This document shows positions 1 to 12,450 of a stretch of DNA of 64,000 bases, in pieces. The stretch covers positions 18,717,501 to 18,781,500 of the forward strand of contig OX621242.1 of assembly GCA_951640165.1 (NCBI GenBank). The letters run 5' to 3'. Each line of letters begins with the position of its first letter. Positions within the stretch are counted from its first letter, which is position 1. Both the position numbers and the translations under genes were made by a program. The notes below the pieces were generated by a model that saw only the letters and a program-made list of their open reading frames with translations, was not told the origin of the DNA and made no database searches. The DNA is from Pseudoips prasinana (lineage: Eukaryota; Arthropoda; Insecta; Lepidoptera; Nolidae).

Positions 1-599
1 GATTACGCTATCTACTAACAAAAATATAAACTTGTAAAGCGGTAAAATTAAGATGTTATACACACATCTTAATTTTCTTTTTTTGGGTGAGATTTAGGCG
101 ATCATCTATTGATTCAGTTTTGGACTACCTTTTATTTCAAGCATTTATTTATTTTAACCGATATGCCAATTAAGTTCCGCGGAACTTAATTGGCATATCG
201 GTTTCTGTTCGCGATCTCGGTTCAGATCGCGATCTGAAACGACAATAACGCCATCTAGTTACAAAATTGTGAACTTGTATATCAGTAAAATTAAGATGAT
301 GTTTTTTGGGTGCGATCATCTCGAAACCAACAATGGTACTACGCTAACTCGAATTTAAGATAAATTCGTTTTTTATCCCAATTTGATTAAAATGTCTTTT
401 TTTTAATTTGTTATAAAAATTACTAAAAAAAAGAAGTTACAAATCTTATAAAACGCTAAATCTTTAATTAGACGACAACGACGACGACATTTTAAGCTAC
501 TTGGCATAAGAAACTATTTTTTTTAATTTGAGTTTGCTTAAATTGTTGGTGGCGATCTATTGAATCAGTTTTGGATTACCTTTTTTTAACAACAAATTA
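1..599. other. AT-rich repeat-derived sequence at the window edge
   Basis: Partial repeats of each other: aaattaagatg at 45-55 and 287-297, and cgatctattgaatcagtttt-type motifs at 98-123 and 550-575. No gene seen apart from the palindrome at 156-203. Confidence 0.5.
156..203. repeat. Perfect 48-bp palindrome
   Basis: Arms of 24 bp with no loop, centred between 179 and 180 (arm end gccaattaagttccg). Bases 155 and 204 no longer pair. Confidence 0.9.
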
Positions 600-1945
600 T
601 TCCCTGGATTGCTTTATTTTTAACTGAAAGACCAAATACCAATTTACATGCGTTTAACTAAAAAAATACAGACTTTCATACAAACTTACATCGCCTATTC
701 TAGTCGTCCTTAGGGGTGGAATTTCCAAAAATCCTGAAATATATATTTATAATTTTTGAATGAAAGGCCATATACCAATTTTCATGCGTTTACCTCAAAA
801 TTGTCACATTTTTAATACAAACTTACATCCCCTATTTGTCACCCTTAGGGGTGGAATTCTCGGAAATCCTGAAATAGATATTTTTTATTTTTAACTGAAA
901 GGCCAAATACCAATTTTCATTTATTAACTTCAAAAATGTCGCATTTTTCATACAAACTTACATCCCCTATTTTACGCCCTAAGGGGTGGAATTCCCAAAA
1001 ATCCTGAAATATATATTTTTAATTTTTAACTGAAATGCTAAGTACCAATTTTCATGCGTTTAACTTCAAGTGGCAGTTTACATAGAAACTTACGTACCCT
1101 ACTTTACGCCCTTAGGGGGGGAATTCTCAAATATTCTGAAATATATATTTATAATTTTTTACTGAAATGCCAAATAACAATTTTCATGCGTTTAACTTAA
1201 AACTTTTCACATTTTTCATACAAATTTACATCCCCAATTTTATGCCCTTGGGGGTGAAATTTTCAAAAACCCTTCTTTAGTGGATGCCTACGTCATAAAA
1301 GGTACCTTCTGTCAACATTTCAAATCTTTAACTCCAGCCGTTTAGGCTGTGCGTTGATATGTCAGTCAGTCAGTATAAACTTACATCACCTATTTTATGC
1401 CCTTCGGGGTGGAATTTTCAAAAATACTGGAATACATATTTTTATTTTTAACTGAAAGGCCAAATACCAATTTTCATGGGTTTAACTTCAAAAAAGTCGC
1501 ATTTTTCATACAAACTTACATGCCCTATTTTACGCCCTAAGGGGTGGAATTCCCAAAAATCCTGAAATATATATTTTTATTTTTTAACTGAAATGCCTAA
1601 TACCAATTTTCATGCGTTTAACTTAAAAATTGTCACATTTTTCATACAAACTTACACCCCCTATTTTACGCTCTTGGGGCTGGAATTTCCAAAAATGCTG
1701 GAACACGTATTTTTTATTTTTAACTAAAACGCCAACTACCAATTTTCATGCCCTTAACTTCAAAAACGGCAAAGTTTCATACTAACTTAGCGCCCCTGTT
1801 TTACCCCCTTAGGGGTTGAATTTCTAAAATTCCTTCCTTATTCCTTGTCTACATTATAAAGCAAACATTTGTGCAAAATTTCAGTTTGCTAGGTCCAAGG
1901 GTTTGGGCTGGGCGTTGATGAGTCAGTCAGTCAGTCAGGACTTGT
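600..1945. repeat. Tandem array of ~135-bp units (about 9 copies)
   Basis: The motif caaacttacatcccctattt or a close variant recurs near 681, 821, 953, 1085, 1220, 1374, 1511, 1643 and 1779 (spacings 132-154 bp), each followed by cccttaggggtggaatttcc and taactgaaaggccaaatacc. The block ends in gttgatgagtcagtcagtca at about 1915-1937, a (GTCA)n-type tail also seen near 1352-1372. Non-coding. Confidence 0.8.
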
Positions 1946-2536
1946 CTTTTTATTTATATAGAAAACACACATTACAGACAAGACAGTTTTATTCAGTTCG
2001 ACGAATTGACAACCAACAAAGTCAAACACGCCTAATGTGACAGATTACTTATTTAAACATCGAATGCTGCGAGTTCAGCGATATGGAACCTCCAACACAA
2101 ACAAATAAAACTACTCTCTAAACAAATTGACATAAAAAAGAATACAATAATTAAATCGATGTTATATTTTTACTCTCCCGAAGTGAACTGATTATTTTTT
2201 TACTAAATAAACGAGATGAAGATAGGCTATCTATTAGTCAGACCATTTTATAATTTATTTAGTTATTTTCGGCAGTTCGAAATAGACTTTTATGGATTTT
2301 TGGGAAGTGACATCTAGAAGTTAGTAGAAAGTCAAAGATAGGTTTATCTGTAAAAACAAAATAGTAGAAAACAGCTAAATATTATACGTGGCAATATATT
2401 GTTAATAATCCCGGTAAGAAAATAAGGACAACCTTTGTATGAGCAAAATGGCTCCTAGTAGGATTCGATGCATGCGTATCACTATAGGATTGGCATGGAT
2501 TGAAAGAACAAATATTATAATAATATGTTAGTATCT

Positions 2537-2765
2537 ATTATTATACATTAACCGTAGGCTTTTGTACCGAGTACCACTAGGTACTTTTTTTTTGATAAGG
2601 AAGGGGGAATGCCTTCGCATGTCACCCGCAAAAAGTGTCTGCGGGTGGGTATGTGGGACTTGCACCGACTAAACCTACCTGCTGTGGACTTCTCTTGGCG
2701 CCTGATGGGGGAGTCCCGGGAACGCGGGTTTGCTGCTCCCCTACCCCCTACCACTAGGTACCTAC
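2537..2765. repeat. GC-rich interspersed repeat fragment bounded by ccactaggtac
   Basis: The motif taccactaggtac occurs at about 2571 and 2748, bounding a GC-rich block (gtctgcgggtgggtatgtgg) with an oligo-T stretch. The short minus ORF is likely spurious. Confidence 0.4.
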
Positions 2766-3194
2766 CTACTGTTAACTAGATCTAAGTACACCGACAACTG
2801 CTCCGTTTAATAATATTATATACTTGTCCATCCCTTGGTTGTCTGTAACAGATCACATGTTAGTTATAAGGCCGACAATTGTTTACTTTGTAATTTATGG
2901 TCCATACATGATTGTACTATTGATGGACCTACTGTAAAGAGTTGATCTATCTGTCTAGTAATAGCTCTTAAACTGTATATAACGACTGTATATAACTGTA
3001 TATGTGTATATGACTTAGGTGTAGGTACATCATTATAAGCTATGCTTTTTCTGGATTTTATACTTCTGTATAACCCAGAACTGTATAATAAGGCTGCATT
3101 ATTTTATGTTATTGCTTGTAGATTTCAGACGAACACCTGTCTAGGCTCTAAGTATATAAAATTATTAACATTAGGTTTTAAGAGAGGTAGGGAA

Positions 3195-3480
3195 TAGTGG
3201 TTTTTTCGCCCAAAGAGCAGCCCGACTGGGAAAGTACCTCCACCTTACAGAAGACATTCCTTAATAATAATGTTGTGTTTCCGAGTGTGAGTAAGTTCGC
3301 CAGAGCTCATTGGGGTGGGGGGAAGGGTCAGCAACACTTGTTTGCTGTCTCTTAAAGGACGGCAACGCACCCGCGAGTCCTCTGGTGTTGCGAGTGTCTA
3401 TGGGCGGCGGTGATCATTTACCATCAGGTGACCCACTTGCTCGTTTGTCGCCCTCTGATATAAAAAAAATATCTCTTTGT
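3195..3480 (+). repeat. Lepidoptera-type interspersed repeat, copy 1
   Basis: Contains gggaaagtacctccacctta and tcatttaccatcaggtgacc followed by an A-rich end (tataaaaaaaa), a common moth repeat 3' end. An inverted relative is at 14585-14945. Confidence 0.58.
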
Positions 3481-4087
3481 TTTACTAACCCACTATAGAC
3501 GTGTCTGCTCCAACATAAAGATTATTTTATTTTTTCTTTATAATAGTGTAGGTATAATAGATTTTATCGATATCGTACAGATCTTTCGTAATAGAACTAC
3601 CACTAAAGGGGCACTTAATTCGCGACTAAAAACCATATACACCGTTTTGTTTGTATTACATCTACATATAGTAGAAGTTTATTGAAAATACAATCATTAG
3701 TTGTATTTTCAATAAAAGTAAATCATTGACGTGGCGTGTAATATACTCGTACCTACCTACCGTATAAAACTCCGTTTTTATAAGATCCTGCGGTTTTGGT
3801 AGTCCCGGATAGGTATTTGAATTACGAGGACTGATAGGGGCATATTGTTATGCAAAACCGATAACCTTACCCCAGAAACTGATATGCTGTATCTCTTCTT
3901 ATCAATATTTGTGCTCACTGAGTCATAACAGCAAATATTTGTGAAGATCACTGTTATTGCTATTCTAATGTCATCATTGTGTAGTTAAGTGATGAAATAT
4001 ATAACGATCTGGTGCACTGATACTGAAATATGTAAAAAATTGTGTCTGGAGTGATTTTAAATTTTATTTTAAGAATTTTCTGGTTCA

Positions 4088-4310
4088 TCATGATAACAGC
4101 TGTAAAAGTCCACTGCTGGACAAATGCGTGCCCCAAGAATCATCTTGGGGGATATGCCGTAATCGACACGCTTGGCAGACAGGTTATCGCAGTATGATGG
4201 TCATAGTACCTACACAGAGACGCAGTTGCCCGTCCTCAGGTAGATATTCCCTCGGGTTGACTTCTACGCCCTCCACGGGATAATATAGGGTGATGATAGC
4301 ACAACAGAAC
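4088..4310 (+). repeat. LINE-derived fragment, copy 1
   Basis: Contains tgccccaagaatcatcttgg, cgcttggcagacaggtt and cgtcctcaggtagatattcc. It is inverted relative to 9486-9700. The parent clade was not resolved. Confidence 0.55.
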
Positions 4311-5589
4311 GCTTAAGTAAAAATGAGTAGATACTGCTTTAAGACGGACGCACTCGGCTTTCACAACGTTATAAGTCTCTCAACACTTAATGAAAAGAAA
4401 TTCGAAATTTAATATAGTTTTACATGTCCAGACTAACTGCAGATGGAAAAAGAGCCTCATAATATGTATTTATTATCAGGTCTATTTTCCAAAGAAAATA
4501 AAATACCTAATGTTACTATTTTTTAAATGGAAGTATAAGTTACTTGAAGTATGATCATCTGATGCATAGCATTATGAAAGAACTTCATTTGATGATACGT
4601 TCTCGTTTGTTACACTGTTTGCGAGTTAATATCTGCGATGCAAAGTCTGAAAAAATGTGAGTTGATTGATGTTTACATAAAATTACAGAAAAAGTAGAAC
4701 GCAGTTGCTAATTACAATTTTTTATTTTTAAACTTCACAATCTATCCTAGTAATGTGGCCTAGTTAATGATGACATAACTTTTTATACGTGATTCTTACT
4801 CGCACTTAACTATTTAGTTTTTCGGTAGGTATTTATTGTCATCGCTCTAAATTATTAGTCGTTCAAAAATATTAATTAAGATTATGATAAAAACTTTAGT
4901 AATAAAAAATTAAATTTGAGATAAACATAACTGTTTTCTATATTTGTTAAAATTTTTGTTTTTATGCTGTGATCTAATAATGATTCTTCCAACTCGGGAT
5001 GGATCTACGAGTATCTACTCGTACCTTTAATTTTGCCTATCGGAATTCAAGATACTGCTGGCTGTTCCTTGTTTTATAACCGCCAAAAACCTGCAATAAA
5101 AGAGAATTTAGGTTTTGGGTAATTAATTCCATCTATATCGGTTTTCAAAATACTAAATCACGACAAGTAGCTAAAATACATACAAAAACCAATTTTATTT
5201 TCAATGTTTTTGCTAAATCGACACGCGCAAAGTGGCTTACGTAAACGAACTTGGTAGTTTATGTCGAGTATTGTGTTTTTTATCGTGATCTTATAATAAA
5301 TTTGTGAGCCACCAATTAGGTCAGTGAACACTAATTACCACTGCGCAAATTTAATATTGTTAAAGTACCAAATGTGCGCCGTGGTATACGTGGTATTTAT
5401 AGTTCACGCAATACCAAAACATAATACTTCAGATGCGAACCTCCTCTATCATTCATTGGGTAGGTATCGCCAGTCAACTTTTAGCTCAAGAAGTATCACA
5501 GAGCTGAGACTTTTACTTATATAAACATTGTCCTAAGTTTAATTCTTACTTTGAATTTCATAATCAGGCTAGGACTTACCATAATAAAG

Positions 5590-5890
5590 AACGAAAGGCG
5601 TCCATTATTAGACAAAAGCCACCCCCAAGGATCTCCACAATGTCCGGGCTTTTGCTGCCCGCATCCAGCGGTTTCCCGCGACCCTTGCAAGAACGTCGGT
5701 CCACCTTGTAGGGGGTCTGCCCACGCTGCGTCTTCTGGTTCGTGGTCGCCACTGGAGAACCTTTCTGCCCCAGCGGCCGTCGGTTCTACGAGCTATGTGC
5801 CCCGCCCACTGCCACTTCAGTTTGGCAATTCTTTGAGCTATGTCTTGTACTTTGGTTCGCTTGCGGATTTCGACGTTTCTGTTTAGAGCG
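5590..5890 (-). pseudogene. RTE-type LINE 3' fragment, frameshifted
   Basis: The complement reads VEIRKRTKVQDIAQRIAKLK, WQWAGHIARRTDGRWGRKVL and then loses frame after RRRSVGRP. Same family as 15241-15555 in the opposite orientation. The 111-aa plus-strand ORF over it is an antisense shadow. Confidence 0.78.
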
Positions 5891-6505
5891 CGTAGATATT
5901 AAAGAATAACTTTAAAGCTAGGTTTAATTAACAGGCACGAACCGATATACCAGTGGCAAATATATACAAATAAATTTATAACCCTAAAAATACCTTGACT
6001 TCAAAAAGAAAAGAAACAACTTTTGAATAGCTGAATGGATTTTCGTTAAAAACACCTAAAATCTTCTCGATTTCACTAACTAAAATTTAAAAACACTAAT
6101 TGAAACCGGTGTATGCAGGCGATTCACCAGACATATGCACAGACACGATACATCAAATTTGTAACAATAATTTTGTACAAAATGTTAAAAATTTCCGTTT
6201 TAAAAAGACCAACACAAGGCTATGTTAACTGCCATTTTTGAATCTATCTATAATAGTATTATTATAGGGCAAGACAGTAGCAAGATATAGATAGTTATAA
6301 GTAGATTGACAAATTTCCTACGAAATATCGATGTGTTCAAAAGTATATATTAGTACCAGGATATTATGTGTAATAACTTTATTAAAATACCAATAGATCG
6401 ATGTCAAGTAGGTAAGTGTCGTAATTTAGGCCCAATGCCATTTAGCATATATGTATTAAATTATAGGATTAATTATAGTAGTTAATCTCCGAGTGAGTAG
6501 ATCTA

Positions 6506-6553
6506 AATTGCTATAATTCGGGCCCATATATATGGGCCCGAATTATAGCAATT
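6506..6553. repeat. Perfect 48-bp palindrome
   Basis: 24-bp arms with no loop, centred between 6529 and 6530 (cgggcccatat|atatgggcccg). It is followed after one base by a second palindrome. Confidence 0.9.
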
Positions 6554-6554
6554 A

Positions 6555-6596
6555 GAGCCTTACATCTAAATCTATATAGATTTAGATGTAAGGCTC
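6555..6596. repeat. Perfect 42-bp palindrome
   Basis: 21-bp arms with no loop, centred between 6575 and 6576 (atctaaatctat|atagatttagat). Starts one base after the palindrome at 6506-6553. Confidence 0.9.
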
Positions 6597-8130
6597 GGTA
6601 ATGAGGTTGTCGACCCGTGCCCTAATGGCAATACGGTCCTTTCACTCATATGTAAGGTTGTGTAACATAAATGCGTTGTCATGATCATGAATGTAACCTT
6701 AAGATAAACTTTATTACGGTTCATGTATTCGAGAATGATTAACTAAATAGCGTGTGTGCGAGATCGTTTTTGATGCGCAGACATTATTAGCCTTGAAATG
6801 ATTATTTTATGAGGTGATTGCGGTCAAGAAATGACTTGCAATTTAAACGATCGTGTTGATAAAATTATCATAATATTTCAACATTCAATTATCGTGGGCT
6901 ATTAATCAGCAATTCGGCTTACGGGTTACTTATATTGCCTATCATTATTTCATAAAGTGGGTCAAACAGTTATTAAATAGAGCGTCATTATTATCTACTA
7001 CAGTAGGTTTTGAGAAAAAAAAGTCTTGCTTGTAAAGGCAAGTCAATGGAGACACATAACTCCAAAACCACCCTTATTTACAACGTAATATAGACGCTGT
7101 TAAAGTCGCAAGTGTACCTACATATGTGGCGTAGTGACCACTGCACTAGCCATAGACCTATTAAGTATATTAATTTTTTTTGTTTAATTTTAAAACATTT
7201 ATGCATAACTTATAATATTATTAATAAACCACTATCCGCCAAACTGCACAACAGTTGGTTGGCAGAAAGATCACTCCCTTATTGACCAGCGTTATGCTTA
7301 TTATGACACTATATTAGCTCCATGCTATATACATATATTTCATCATTAGTGGAATAGCCAATAGATATGGAATTATAGATGTACAAGTTGGCTACTGATA
7401 TATTTGTCTTCCGAGTTCCGTAGCAAAATGTTGGGCTTTGTTAAATAAATAGAATAATTATTAAATCTTTTATTTCAGACCCATAAACATAGTCCATTTT
7501 GGTTCGTACATACACGACTTACAAAACTAGTGTTATTAGGTACTACCTACATCTACAAGAAAAACAAAACAGAATTTTATTTGCAACGCCACAGTAGCAT
7601 GTATATTTTTATAATGCACTACTAGCATTATGTACTAGCATGTGTATAGCTCTAATTGAGATTAAGAAAAATTAGATATTGCTTTCATCAAGTTGTTTGT
7701 ATTTTTCTTGCTAAAGTGGCCACCACTTAAAATTACAGCTATTAAAAATATTAACATCAAAGCGATGAAAATTAATATACCTACACAGATTTACAGATTT
7801 TTACGTTTAATAAGACCTTGCTGTCTTTGTTTTGGCCTGGATTTTTTATGTTTATTTATAAGGACACACATCTCAAACTTGACTATATCGCCGTGTAATA
7901 AAACTAAATTATATTTAATTTTGATACATATCATCCTGATTTTTACGTGATTTCCATAGTTTTCTGTTCACTTTTTTTGGACCCGTGCTTGATAGCTCAT
8001 ACGATAAACTTCTTAAGAGCGGCCGTTTTCCAATAAAAGCGTATTGTTAAATTCCCTGTCCGAATTTTAAGAGTACATCAATATTGTTTGATGGAATTGC
8101 CACGGCTATACCAGTATATTCATATTTTAA

Positions 8131-8258
8131 CTAGCTGTGCCCCGGGATTTTACCCGCGTTAAATACCAAATTTTATTAAAATCACTCCAGCGTTTTTGTG
8201 GTGAAGAATTAACAAACATACACACTCACAAACTTTCGCCTTTATAATATTAGTGTGA
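8131..8258 (-). mobile_element. Short non-autonomous Helitron (128 bp)
   Basis: The plus strand starts ctagctgtgccccgggattt: on the minus strand this is a GC hairpin followed by the CTAG terminus and a T in the flank. The other end gives TCACACTAATATTATAAAGG, preceded by A. A|TC...CTAG|T is the Helitron insertion signature. Confidence 0.72.
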
Positions 8259-8269
8259 TAGCTGTAGCT

Positions 8270-8520
8270 GCGCTTCGTTCGTGTGTTAATTAAGTTCATT
8301 AAGTTATTTCTTCTAAAATAAAAGAATTTTCTAAAATAAACGTAGCCTAAGTTATTCCTTACTACAAGAGCTTCCTGCCAATAAAAGTCCCGTCAAAATC
8401 TGTCCAGCCATTTCAGAGATTAGCCGGAACAAACAGACAAAAATTGTAAAAAGAAATATTTTGGTGTATGTAATGTACATATATTACAAACAGACACTCC
8501 AATTTTATTTAGGTATACGA
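8270..8520. repeat. Lepidoptera-type LINE/Helitron-adjacent repeat
   Basis: Contains taagttattccttactacaa, aagtcccgtcaaaatctgtc and cagagattagccggaacaaa, a widespread moth repeat end. No coding sequence. Confidence 0.5.
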
Positions 8521-8796
8521 ATAGATGACAATAGCTGTACCCGCGCTATACTTTTATATTACTAAAAAAACAAATTGGCGTAGAAATAGATCTGTAATCC
8601 GCCGCGAAGTCGCTCACGTAATCAACACTTCGAGAATACTGAAAAGTCACCCAAGCGTATCCAAGTAATACACATACATAAGCCAGTTAAAACCAACTAC
8701 CGAACCCATATTTCAGTTTAAAACCATTATGTAACAATGTGTGATGCACATAGACTTCCATTTACATAGACTTGTCAAATCAAATGCAGACATTAA

Positions 8797-8990
8797 GGGC
8801 CTATTCACACCACGTTTTGTAAGCGCACCGTTGACGCGCGTTGGTAGCGACACAGACGGGCGTTAGCATCGTGTTTGTATCGATTCGTACAAACACCAAA
8901 CTGCTCTGTGGGATAAAAGCGCGCCGCGCGTTTCTAAAACGCGCATCGACGGCGCGTTTAAGAAACGTGGTGAGCATAGGCTCTAAGACG
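8797..8990. mobile_element. Fold-back MITE, copy 1
   Basis: Terminal inverted repeats ggcctattcacaccacgttt and aaacgtggtgagcataggct, and a GC-rich interior full of CGCG (gcgcgccgcgcgtttctaaa). The same family is at 29330-29503. Non-coding. Confidence 0.75.
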
Positions 8991-9485
8991 GTGCGTTTTT
9001 GTTATAGTCATTGTCATTGAAGTCATTTTACGATACGAGTTGTATATTATCGTAAGAATATTCTTCACCTTAATTGATAGTTTGAGCCAAATTTAAATAA
9101 ACTGAGGAGTGGAGAAACGCGGCAGGGATGCTGCCGTAAATCAAAGAATCAAAGAAAAACAAGTCAAAAACACCACTCTAAACGTATAAACAATAAGTTA
9201 CAGACTTGAAATATTTACTAAAAATTCTGAATGCGAATATATTTTGACTGTATAGGCCGCTATGGTGTTCTCTTACCTGTCCTGTCGTGACATATGAGAA
9301 AAAACAAATGAGGTAAAGGTACCTACTTAGTTGTACAAAATGTGAAATCTATAGTCATGCTTCACATTACTATACGTTTACTGTAGGTATTAGGTAGGTA
9401 ATTTATAAAAAATACGATTAATTACTTACTTTTATGACCAGCCATTTGCTGTGTGGTAACGGCGGCGAATATCAGCATATCATCA

Positions 9486-9700
9486 CCCCATCTCATCCCG
9501 TGGAGATCGTAGAAGTCGGCCCGAGGCAATATCTGCCAGAGGACGGGCAGCAGCTTCTCTCCGAGTAGATACTATGACATCTCACTGCGATCGCTGACCC
9601 GTCTGCCAAGCGTGGCGTTTTTGGAATATCCCCCAATATTATTCTTGGGGTAGTCTTTTGTAATAATATATAAAAATAATAGCAGCCCGGACAAATCTCC
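9486..9700 (-). repeat. LINE-derived fragment, copy 2 (inverted)
   Basis: The complement matches 4088-4310: gtctgccaagcgtggcg, atatcccccaat and tcttggggtag on the plus strand pair with the first copy reversed. The 95-aa minus ORF here is a repeat reading. Confidence 0.55.
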
Positions 9701-9819
9701 GTGGTTTTTGGGCTTGCTATCATAGTAACATGTATGTTTAATTTATGAAAATAAATGAATAAACAAAATGTGATGACCAACCTGACTTGGGTTTCTAATA
9801 ATTATATTTTTGTTCCCAG

Positions 9820-9905
9820 TGGCACGGTGCTGAAGAACTACGGGACGTTTTGGTCAAACCTAATAGCGGAGGCGCCTCAAGACCCGACGCAACTCCAAAC
9901 ACTCG
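9820..9905 (+). CDS. Candidate exon of an unidentified plus-strand gene
   Basis: After an acceptor-like tttttgttcccag, the frame reads GTVLKNYGTFWSNLIAEAPQ then DPTQLQTL with G/C-rich third positions (ACG GTG CTG AAG AAC TAC GGG ACG), unlike the AT-rich surroundings. The donor would be CTCG|GTTGAT, which is weak; without splicing, TGA follows at once. The leftover G joins 11852 in phase as Gly. I do not recognise the protein. It would be convergent with TBCD. Confidence 0.33.
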
Positions 9906-9999
9906 GTTGATATCAAACCAGTACTTTCAGTATAGCAGTATCATAGAAAACACAGGAAACAGAACTTCGATTAAACTAGGTGGTAGCATTTAAACCCGC

Positions 10000-11840
10000 A
10001 CCGTAAATTCTCATGTAACTGTACGCATCACAATTGCCTTGATCAAACTCAACATAAAACTGGAGTAGTACGAAGTGCACTATGAATAATACTAGCTTTA
10101 TGTGAAGCTTGAGTTAAATTTTCGAATTAAAAACAATGGCGTCGTGGCGCCTTGAACTTTCAATCTTGTTACCACCTATTAATTGTATAATTTTTTAAAT
10201 CAGCGTACCATTTACCTAGTGTATATTTAATTACAATAATAGTTGATTTGATGCGCATTAAAGTTGTAAAGTTATTTCTTTTTGACGTAAGGTTTATTAT
10301 ATATATATATTATAATATGCTACTTCAAGAGTTGTTGAAATAGAATATAAGCATCGACTTTAAATGCAATTCTGAAGTTAAAGTTGACGCGTTTTAGAAA
10401 TAGTTAGACTAAGAGATTCCATTGTCAACTGCACACTCCTCCACAGTATTACAACACCAATGACAGTAAACAGTGCATCAAACATAATTTAGCGTGATAT
10501 TGTGTATGAAACTCATTCATTATCGATAGGCATTAATTATTGTAAATAAAACCAAGTATAAATAAATAAATGAGTTTATTAATTTTTGAGTAACATAAAT
10601 GCATAACTTCATCGATATAAACCAATCAATAGATAGCCCTTAAGTTATCAACGCAAATTAAACGTGTTTTCAGTCAGTATCACACGTCGTGTTATTAAAA
10701 CATTATAGAGGCAAATGTCAACATATGATAAGCCACATTGAAGAATCTCGTTTTTCAACGCACGTTTTTGTTATCACATTTAGTTAATAAATTATTATGC
10801 AATACCGAATTTGATGAACGTTGGCTAGCGTCGAATATATTAAAGCTGATAGATATACTGCCAAATAGTTCATCATTGGATAACTTAAAAGCCAAGAGAA
10901 ATGATTTCAAATCATTTAGACCATAATCCATATTAATCTTTATAAAAATAGGTTAATCGACTTGTTTGCGACATATCAAACGCAGCCATAGTCGAGCTGT
11001 TTCTTGTATCGTTGTTTACAATAGTAACATTCAATATTTTCCGCTATCTCTAAAGTATGTCAAAAGTTAATTTCCCGCTAATAAATAGCCTTATTTAAGG
11101 GGCAGAAATACATAGCGTTAGGCAGCAAGTAAACTCAAATCAAGGGAACAATGCATTACTTCCTCTTAAACAGCTCCTAGTTTAACCTGGCTATAGGAAT
11201 TACAAGAGCAACTGCCACAGGCTTCATTAACATGGCGATATAGATATATAGGGTCATTTGTAAAACACCAACAACCTCGCAGGATTAGATAGCAAACACC
11301 ATAAGTAACAACTTTTAGAGGACTCTTGTCCAAAGAAGACAGAACCATCTTTGGATCGCTTCATTTCCAGTTCCAAATAAAACGAAGCTGGTTGACTTGT
11401 TATTTCAATCGACTTTATAACTCATGCATAGGATTCTTTGTTGTAGCTCCATTCGAAGCAGCTGAAACCAGTCTATCGTCGACATATAGTACAATAAGCA
11501 CCTTTTTATGTCCCGTATTCTGTTGTTCACAAGATTGAATACTTTCCGGCGTAAAATGTTCTGAGCAAATCACACTGGTTCTTGTTGCATTCCCGTTTGA
11601 ATTTTGACGGCAAAGTTATGTCCCTAGTTCATTCAGCTTTGGATCCTTCGAAAACCTGTTTAAGTTTAATAAAGTTTGTCGTTGAATGATTTCGAAAATA
11701 ATATATATAGGAAAGAAAAAATATCTAAAAATGTTTGAACAAAACTTCTCAAACAACTTCTAATTAGTTCTAAAATAAGTACTAACTTCTAACATCGTAT
11801 TTTAAAACAATGTTACGTTCATTCCATCATTCATTCAATC
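10000..11840. other. AT-rich sequence, nothing recognised
   Basis: No repeat family or supported exon. The ORFs at 10738-10926 and 11326-11538 are AT-rich, lack splice support and match nothing I know. Confidence 0.4.
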
Positions 11841-11851
11841 AAAAATTTCAG

Positions 11852-11922
11852 GCAGCTCGTCCCTGCACTACGCCTTTTACCAAGACAATGGCGTCGTAAT
11901 TTTCGCTAATCTGTCGCAACTG
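11852..11922 (+). CDS. Second candidate exon of the same unidentified gene
   Basis: Acceptor aaaatttcag, then GC AGC TCG..., reading SSSLHYAFYQDNGVVIFANL then SQL, and a good donor CTG|GTAATG. Its phase accepts the 1 nt left by 9820-9905. If unspliced at its 3' end it would stop a few codons later (VMHLNQNY). Further exons were not found on either side. Confidence 0.35.
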
Positions 11923-12369
11923 GTAATGCATTTGAATCAAAATTATTAAAAATTACAAACAAAACTGACAAAATAACATTTACTTGTGATAGGAAATACC
12001 GTGTTCCCGTAAGTACGTTGTCGCTGATCGCCTTTTACACGAAAATACCGCAAAATTCGCCATTTTTACGGAACACTAATTCGCGACACGAAACGGCACC
12101 GAATGGCCGAAAAGTTTCAAGTGAAACAGTTTTATATAACGTGTATGGCCAAGGGGCAACGTATATAGCCAGCAGAGGGTTACGCCTTGCTTTAACATCT
12201 CGATTGTCTCAATGCTCGAAGCACTACACAAATCACAGAGATATTACGTAAATATACCCTTGCGAGGGCGCGGAAAAGGAGTGCAGCGCTAACGCCTTTG
12301 AACTTGACCCATTTCTCTAGTCGTCAGTCATCCGTGTAAAATATTTTTTCTTTTACATGTATTGAGTTA

Positions 12370-12450
12370 TGTCCGAACTCGTAGGATAAAAGTCGTTGCT
12401 TATAGTGTTAGCTATCTAACCCTGCAAGTTTAATGGTGTTTTACTAGTAA
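12370..12450 (+). repeat. Short dispersed repeat, copy 1
   Basis: gttgcttatagtgttagcta and gtgttttactagtaa match 44080-44140 closely. Function unknown. Confidence 0.5.

Noticed and set aside
9425..9490. Minus-strand exon reading DDMLIFAAVTTQQMAGHK with donor GTAAGT
   Set aside because: It adjoins a LINE-derived fragment whose end it may be, and no partner exon in phase was found; too weak to list.
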